Source: Actinomycetota bacterium
GTDB taxonomy: Bacteria; Actinomycetota; Thermoleophilia; Gaiellales; Gaiellaceae
Direction of reading: 5' to 3'
Assembly (NCBI GenBank): GCA_005884575.1
Contig: VAWW01000023.1
Span: forward strand, 113,214 to 150,053
Length of the DNA: 36,840 nucleotides
The position numbers were made by a program, and so were the translations under genes. Shown here in pieces: positions 32,026 to 36,840 of the stretch. Numbering within the stretch: the stretch's first letter is position 1; each line of letters opens with the position of its first letter. The notes under the pieces were generated by a model. That model ran no database searches, was not told the DNA's origin, and was given only the letters and a program-made list of their open reading frames with translations.

Positions 32026-32874
32026 GTGCGGATCGTTCAGTACTCAAGCGGCGGCACGACGGGCTGCGGCGTCGAGCGGGACGGGGCGCGCGGCCTCGAG
32101 CGGGCGGCGGCCATGCCCGAAGGCACCGAACCGGTGCACGTCGACCGGCTGCTCGCCCCGCTGACCAACCCCGGCAAGATCTTCGGCTCGGGCGTGAACT
32201 ACGCGAGCCACGGCGACGAGGAGCCGGGCTTCGTGTTCCCCGACGAGGTCGTCTGGGACTTCATCAAGGTGGCCAGCGCGATCGTGGGGCCGGGCGATGC
32301 GATCGTGATCCCGCCCGCAGACGACGTGATCCGGCGCCTGCCCGGCGGTGCGGCGCAGTTCGGCGAGCACGGGTTCGCCGTCGACTACGAGGTCGAGCTC
32401 GGCGTCGTCCTCGGGTCGCGCGCGAAAAACGTGCGCCGCGACGACGCGCTCGACTACGTGTTCGGCTACACGGTCTTCAACGATGTGGGCGCTCGCTCCG
32501 TCCAGTTCCACAACGGCCAGCGCGATCTCGCCAAGAACTTCGACACGTTCTGCCCGATGGGCCCGTGCATCGTCACGAAGGACGAGCTGCCCGACTGGGC
32601 GACCATTCGCATCGAGTCGCGCGTCAACGACGAGCTGCGCCAGTCGGCCCTCGCGGGAGAGCAGCTCGGTCCGCCGCCCGTGGCGATCGAGTGGATCAGC
32701 TCCGTGATCACGCTCGAGCCGGGCGACTGCCTGATGACCGGCACGCCGGCCGGCTGCGGCACGTTCATGCAGCCGCCGCGCTTCCTCGAGCCCGGAGACG
32801 TCGTCACTGTCTCGGCGAGTGGCGTCGGCGAGCTCACGAACCCCGTCGTGGCGGGCACCGACCGCACCAACTGA
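32026..32874 (+). CDS. fumarylacetoacetate hydrolase family protein (candidate 2,4-diketo-3-deoxy-rhamnonate hydrolase)
   Basis: The protein has 282 aa. It shows SGVNYASHG (His62), DYEVELG (Glu122, Glu124), FND (Asp153), LAKNFDTFCPMGP (Lys170) and the TGTPAG turn near 238. The metal and catalytic residues look complete. GTG 32026 is preceded by GGGGG. It lies one base before the rhamnonate dehydratase ATG. In the non-phosphorylated L-rhamnose route known from bacteria, an FAH-family enzyme (LRA6-type) splits 2,4-diketo-3-deoxy-L-rhamnonate into pyruvate and L-lactate. The dehydrogenase that would produce that substrate is not in this cluster, though SDRs occur elsewhere in the window. Specific assignment is inference. 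Confidence 0.88.
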   Translation: MRIVQYSSGGTTGCGVERDGARGLERAAAMPEGTEPVHVDRLLAPLTNPGKIFGSGVNYASHGDEEPGFVFPDEVVWDFIKVASAIVGPGDAIVIPPADDVIRRLPGGAAQFGEHGFAVDYEVELGVVLGSRAKNVRRDDALDYVFGYTVFNDVGARSVQFHNGQRDLAKNFDTFCPMGPCIVTKDELPDWATIRIESRVNDELRQSALAGEQLGPPPVAIEWISSVITLEPGDCLMTGTPAGCGTFMQPPRFLEPGDVVTVSASGVGELTNPVVAGTDRTN

Positions 32875-32875
32875 G

Positions 32876-34066
32876 ATGTCGTTCCCGCGCATCGCGTCCG
32901 TGCGGGCGCTCGTCGCGAGAGGCGGCGGCGCCGACTACCACGACCAGGGCGGCGGTCACTGGATCGACGGGCAGATCGCGACGCCGATGTCCATCTACCC
33001 CGAGTACCGCGCCACGCGGTCGTCGTTCGGGCTCAACGTCCTCGGAACGGTCGTCGTCGAGGTCGAGGCGGAGGACGGCACGATCGGCGTCGGTACCTCG
33101 ACGGGAGGCCCGCCGGCGGCGTGGCTCGTCGAGCATCACCTGTCGCGCTTCGTCGAGGGCAAGCGCCCGGACGAGCTCGAGCTGATGTGGGATCAGATGT
33201 GGCGCGCGTCGATGTTCTACGGTCGCAAAGGCCTGGCGGTGAACGCGATCTCGGCCGTCGACCTCGCGGTCTGGGATCTGCTCGGACGTCTGCGGCAGGA
33301 GCCCGTGCACGCGATGATCGGCGGCGCGGTCCGCAACGAGATCTCGTTCTACGCGACCGGGCCCCGCCCCGACCTCGCGAAGGAGATGGGCTTCATCGGG
33401 GGCAAGATGACGCTCGTGCACGGGCCCGCGGAGGGCGACGAGGGCCTGCGGCGCAACGTCGAGAACGCCGCCGAGATGCGCTCTCGCGTGGGCGACCCGG
33501 CAGAGTTCTTCCTCGCCTACGACTGCTGGATGGCGTTGACGGTCGAGTACACGCTCCGGCTGGTCGAGGCGCTTCGCCCGTACCAGCTCAAGTGGGTCGA
33601 GGAGTTCCTGCCGCCCGACGACTACGCCGGCTACGCGGAGGTGCGCCGCCGCGCGCCGAACGACCTCCTCCTCACGACGGGCGAGCACGAGTGGACGCGC
33701 TGGGGTTTCCGGCAGCTGATCGACAACCGCTGCTGCGACATCATCCAGCCCGACGTCAACTGGTGCGGCGGCCTCACCGAGCTGCTCAAGATTGCCGCGT
33801 ATGCCTCGGCGCACGGCGTGCTCGTCGTCCCGCACGGCTCGAGCGTGTACAGCTATCACTTCGTCGTTACGCGCCACGAGAGCCCGTTCGCCGAGTTCCT
33901 GATGATGGCGCCCGACGCCGCGTCGGTGGTGCCGATGTTCACGCCGCTGCTCACGGGCGAGCCCGTGCCCGAGCGAGGGCGCATCAAGGCCTCGGCGCTC
34001 GACCGGCCCGGGTTCGGCGTCGAGCTCGACCGCTCGCTCGAGCTCGAGCGGCCGTTTCCCAGGTGA
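32876..34066 (+). CDS. rhmD: L-rhamnonate dehydratase
   Basis: The protein has 396 aa of the enolase superfamily (mandelate racemase group). GGADYHDQGGGHWIDGQIATPMS (18-39) and YPEYRATRSSFGLNVLGT (41-58) form the capping domain typical of RhmD. Metal ligands are Asp216 (YDCWM), Glu242 (WVEEF) and Glu270 (TTGEHEW). The catalytic dyad is Asp293 (QPDVNWCGGLTELLKIA) and His320 (VPHGSSVYSYHF). The end DRPGFGVELDRSLELERPFPR is also family-like. It removes water from L-rhamnonate to give 2-keto-3-deoxy-L-rhamnonate; close relatives accept L-lyxonate and other acids. ATG is three bases after the FAH-family stop. The stop overlaps the lipoprotein start. Confidence 0.93.
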   Translation: MSFPRIASVRALVARGGGADYHDQGGGHWIDGQIATPMSIYPEYRATRSSFGLNVLGTVVVEVEAEDGTIGVGTSTGGPPAAWLVEHHLSRFVEGKRPDELELMWDQMWRASMFYGRKGLAVNAISAVDLAVWDLLGRLRQEPVHAMIGGAVRNEISFYATGPRPDLAKEMGFIGGKMTLVHGPAEGDEGLRRNVENAAEMRSRVGDPAEFFLAYDCWMALTVEYTLRLVEALRPYQLKWVEEFLPPDDYAGYAEVRRRAPNDLLLTTGEHEWTRWGFRQLIDNRCCDIIQPDVNWCGGLTELLKIAAYASAHGVLVVPHGSSVYSYHFVVTRHESPFAEFLMMAPDAASVVPMFTPLLTGEPVPERGRIKASALDRPGFGVELDRSLELERPFPR

Positions 34067-34839
34067 GGCTGCTCCTCTGCGCCGCGCTGGTGCTCGTCCT
34101 GAGCGCCGGCTGCGGCGGCACGTCGCGTCCCGCGGCGAGCGGCGAAGTGATCTCCGTGGCGGGCGGCACTGCGACGCCGTACGGTGTTGGCGCCGGTCGC
34201 GTGTGGATTCTCCTCCCCCGCAAGGGCGAGATCAGGAGCCTCGTCGTCTACCTCCACGGGTGGGACGCGAGCCTGCCGTTCGACTGGCACCAAGCGTGGT
34301 TCGAGCACCTGCTCCACCGGGGCAGCGCGGTGATGTTCCCGGCGTACCAGGACGGAGTCGACGACTCGTTCGTCGTCGCCCCGTACGACATGCACGACGG
34401 GCTCGTCCTCGGGTTCCGCGCGCTGCACCGGCCCGACCTTCCCGTCGTCGCGGCCGGCTTCTCGGTGGGAGGGACGCTCGCGTTCGTCTACGCGGCGAAC
34501 GCGCCGGATTGGGGATTGCCGAGGCCGCGGGCCGTCTACAGCATCTTTCCGGCCGATCCGTACCAGATCGAGCCTGCACTCGACCTCTCGGGCGTGCCCG
34601 CAATTCCCGTCGTGCTTCGCGCCGGCGACCACGACACGGTCGTCGGGCGGGACGGGGCCGACACGCTCGCCGGCATGCTGCGACCGGGAGCCCATCTCGA
34701 CTACCGGATCATCCGCTCGGTGAAGGGCGCGTGGGCTGACCACTACCTGCCGACGCTCGTGTGGAACCCCGAGGTCAGGCGGCTGTTCTGGACGCCGCTC
34801 GACCGCCTCGTGCGCGACGCTCAGCGCGTCCCGAGATAG
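34063..34839 (+). CDS. alpha/beta hydrolase lipoprotein
   Basis: The protein has 258 aa. A short lipoprotein signal (MRLLLCAALVLVLSAGCGG) has the lipobox LSAGC with Cys17. The hydrolase fold shows LVVYLHGW (60-67, oxyanion loop), the nucleophile elbow GFSVGG (Ser134), acid Asp189 or Asp191 (RAGDHDTVVG) and His227 (WADHYLP). So it is probably a membrane-tethered extracellular esterase. GTG 34063 overlaps the rhamnonate dehydratase stop (GTGA). In this operon it may deacetylate or cleave rhamnose-containing plant or microbial glycoconjugates before uptake (inference). Its 3' end overlaps the VOC gene by 19 bases. Confidence 0.85.
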   Translation: MRLLLCAALVLVLSAGCGGTSRPAASGEVISVAGGTATPYGVGAGRVWILLPRKGEIRSLVVYLHGWDASLPFDWHQAWFEHLLHRGSAVMFPAYQDGVDDSFVVAPYDMHDGLVLGFRALHRPDLPVVAAGFSVGGTLAFVYAANAPDWGLPRPRAVYSIFPADPYQIEPALDLSGVPAIPVVLRAGDHDTVVGRDGADTLAGMLRPGAHLDYRIIRSVKGAWADHYLPTLVWNPEVRRLFWTPLDRLVRDAQRVPR

Positions 34840-35261
34840 CCGGGCGCTGCGTCGACGTCGGTCTCCGCGTCGAAGCCGGTGAGCTCGACGACGACGCCGT
34901 TCGCCGCGTCGGAGGTGACGAATGCGGACGCCCGCCCGCGCCCTGAGCCAAGCACGACCTCCGTGCCGGGATCGCTGAGCGAGGCGACGGCTTCCTCGAC
35001 GTCGTCGACGCCGAAGCAGATGTGGTGCAGGCCCTCGCCGTGCTCGTCCAGCCACCGCGCGAGCGGCGACTGGTCGTCGAGCGGCTCGACAAGCTGCAGG
35101 TACGCGTTGCCCGCGTCGAGGTAGGTGAGCTTCACGTGCGGGCTGGCGACCTCCTCGGAGGAGGCGACCGACAGGCCCAGCTTGCCCGAGTAGAAGGCGA
35201 GCGCGCTCTCGGTGTCGCGGACGACGACGGCGACGTGGTCGAGGCGACGCAGGAGCGTCAC
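34821..35261 (-). CDS. VOC family protein (glyoxalase / methylmalonyl-CoA epimerase-like)
   Basis: The protein has 146 aa from GTG 35261. LDHVAVVVRDTESALAFYSGKLGLSV starts the first beta-alpha-beta unit with the metal His9. AYLQLVEPLDDQSPLARWLDEHGEGLHHICFGVDDVEEAV gives the Glu and His (LHHICF) ligands. NGVVVELTGF provides the last Glu. This order of ligands is that of methylmalonyl-CoA epimerase, though substrate cannot be assigned. It overlaps the GntR stop (GTGA), so it is co-expressed with the regulator. Confidence 0.87.
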   Translation of the reverse strand: MTLLRRLDHVAVVVRDTESALAFYSGKLGLSVASSEEVASPHVKLTYLDAGNAYLQLVEPLDDQSPLARWLDEHGEGLHHICFGVDDVEEAVASLSDPGTEVVLGSGRGRASAFVTSDAANGVVVELTGFDAETDVDAAPGYLGTR

Positions 35262-35968
35262 GCGACCGGAGTCTCCTCCGACTCCTCGCGTGCCGCCCGC
35301 TGCTCCTTCCAGAAGGCGGCGACGCCCTCCAGATGCGCGGACATCGCCGTCCGCGCGCCGTCCACGTCGTGCGCCGTGATGCGCTCGAGAATCCGCTCGT
35401 GCTGGCCGAGCGTCTCCGGCGCCGCGCCCGAGCCGAGGTTCTCGCGGCGGATGTCGATCAGGGACGTCCCGATCGAGTCCATCAGCATCAGGAAGAGCTC
35501 GTTGTGCGTCGCGCGGGCGATCACGCGATGGAACTCGAGGTCGTCGCGCGCAGCCGCGGCCACGTCGCCCACCTCGCGCTTCATCCGCTCGTGCACCTCG
35601 CGCAACTGCGCGACGTCGTCGTCGCTCGCACGCTCGGCGGCGAGCCCGGCGATGTGCACCTCGAGCACCGTGCGCACCTCGTGCACCTTCTCGAACTCGA
35701 TGCCGCCTCCGTGCATGAACAGGCTCATCGACTCGCTCACCGCCGCGGCGTCGACGGCTGCGACGCGAAGGCCGCTCCCCGACCGGACCTCGATCACGCC
35801 CTTCGCGACGAGCGCCCGCACGGCCTCGCGAACGACCGTCCGCGAGACGCCGAACTGCTCGCCCAGCTCCCGCTCGGACGGGAGACGATCGCCGACCGCG
35901 AGCCGCCGGGAAAGGATCGTGTCGAGCATCATCTGACACCCTCTGCGGCCGGCTCTCCGTTCACGCAC
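35258..35968 (-). CDS. GntR family transcriptional regulator (FadR subfamily)
   Basis: The protein has 236 aa from GTG 35968. The winged helix contains LPSERELGEQFGVSRTVVREAVRALVAKGVIEVRSGSG at 29-66. The FCD domain has Asp/His metal-type residues in DDLEFHRVIA, QHERIL and SAHLEG. A second possible start is the ATG 13th codon, which has AGAGGG about 6 bases before it but would shorten helix one. It is divergent from the ATPase gene at 36039 with CATAC/GTATG palindromes between them. It probably controls this module in response to a sugar-acid metabolite. Confidence 0.92.
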   Translation of the reverse strand: MRERRAGRRGCQMMLDTILSRRLAVGDRLPSERELGEQFGVSRTVVREAVRALVAKGVIEVRSGSGLRVAAVDAAAVSESMSLFMHGGGIEFEKVHEVRTVLEVHIAGLAAERASDDDVAQLREVHERMKREVGDVAAAARDDLEFHRVIARATHNELFLMLMDSIGTSLIDIRRENLGSGAAPETLGQHERILERITAHDVDGARTAMSAHLEGVAAFWKEQRAAREESEETPVA

Positions 35969-35976
35969 CGATCATA

Positions 35977-35990
35977 CGTCATACGGTATG
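35977..35990. promoter_or_regulatory. candidate GntR operator
   Basis: CGTCATACGGTATG contains two overlapping palindromes: CGT-CAT-ACG and CATAC-G-GTATG. A further ATCATAC copy lies just before it (35971-35977). The GTCATAC core is shared with the site at 31963. It lies 9 bases upstream of the GntR GTG and would serve both the regulator and the ATPase gene to the right. Seven shared bases are not significant by themselves. Confidence 0.5.
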
Positions 35991-36038
35991 CCGCTCAACG
36001 TGGACGCCTGGTACGCCATCGTATAGCTTAGGACCGCG

Positions 36039-36840
<802 letters not shown>

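Noticed and set aside
36001..36027. Promoter-like TGGACG and TATAGC before the UgpC-type gene
   Set aside because: Spacing of 15 bases and a poor -35 box make it too weak to list.

Overview
The window is chromosomal DNA from a high-GC bacterium. Codons strongly prefer G or C in third position, GTG and TTG starts are frequent, and genes overlap by 1-4 bases (GTGA, ATGA). Together with a TOPRIM-only protein type I associate with actinobacteria, this suggests an Actinomycetota member, perhaps a soil Thermoleophilia-like lineage. The phylum is inference and the class is a guess. There are no rRNA, tRNA, CRISPR or insertion-sequence genes.

The stretch is a catabolic island of sugar or sugar-acid uptake and degradation modules. 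(1) 1-8871: a partial M81 peptidase faces a rightward operon with an FrcBCA-like ABC importer (permease, binding protein, single-domain ATPase). It continues with a beta-hydroxyacid dehydrogenase-like protein, an amidohydrolase-like fragment, a D-2-hydroxyacid dehydrogenase, two SDRs, a DUF6282 hydrolase-like protein, a GntR regulator and an RraA-type lyase. (2) 8828-9820: a leftward pair of a membrane protein and a TOPRIM protein. (3) 9879-12781: an Old-Yellow-Enzyme/TMADH-type flavoprotein and a fumarylacetoacetase-fold hydrolase. (4) 12778-17563: a leftward, translationally coupled six-gene operon (RraA, SDR, creatininase family, NAD-epimerase, MetE-like, SDR). (5) 17582-27552: divergent from (4), a LacI regulator, two solute-binding-fold proteins without signal peptides, a Gfo/Idh/MocA gene broken by a 10-bp duplication, a CaiB/BaiF CoA-transferase, a MaoC hydratase and an RbsBAC-like importer. 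(6) 27582-29843: a decayed zone with remnants of an FAD oxidase and a sugar dehydratase, a small unit with an HExxE protein, and a gene-poor stretch. (7) 29844-36840: L-rhamnonate dehydratase, an FAH hydrolase and an alpha/beta-hydrolase lipoprotein run rightward. They diverge from a DUF1537 kinase and class II aldolase pair. A VOC protein and GntR regulator pair follows, then the start of a UgpC/MsmK-type ATPase.

The best regulatory signal is a pair of LacI-type operators that share 15 identical bases. One lies between modules 4 and 5 and the other directly before the second binding-fold gene. They tie RraA/creatininase/MetE-like on one side and binding-fold/CoA-transferase/MaoC on the other into one regulon. 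In module 7, palindromes with a GT-N3-AC core lie in both divergent promoter regions and suggest control by the local GntR protein. Module 5 is the most likely undescribed system: two apparently cytosolic binding-fold proteins fused by operon structure to CoA-thioester enzymes. The substrates of modules 1, 3, 4 and 5 cannot be read from the sequence. Only L-rhamnonate in module 7 is supported by a specific enzyme family.
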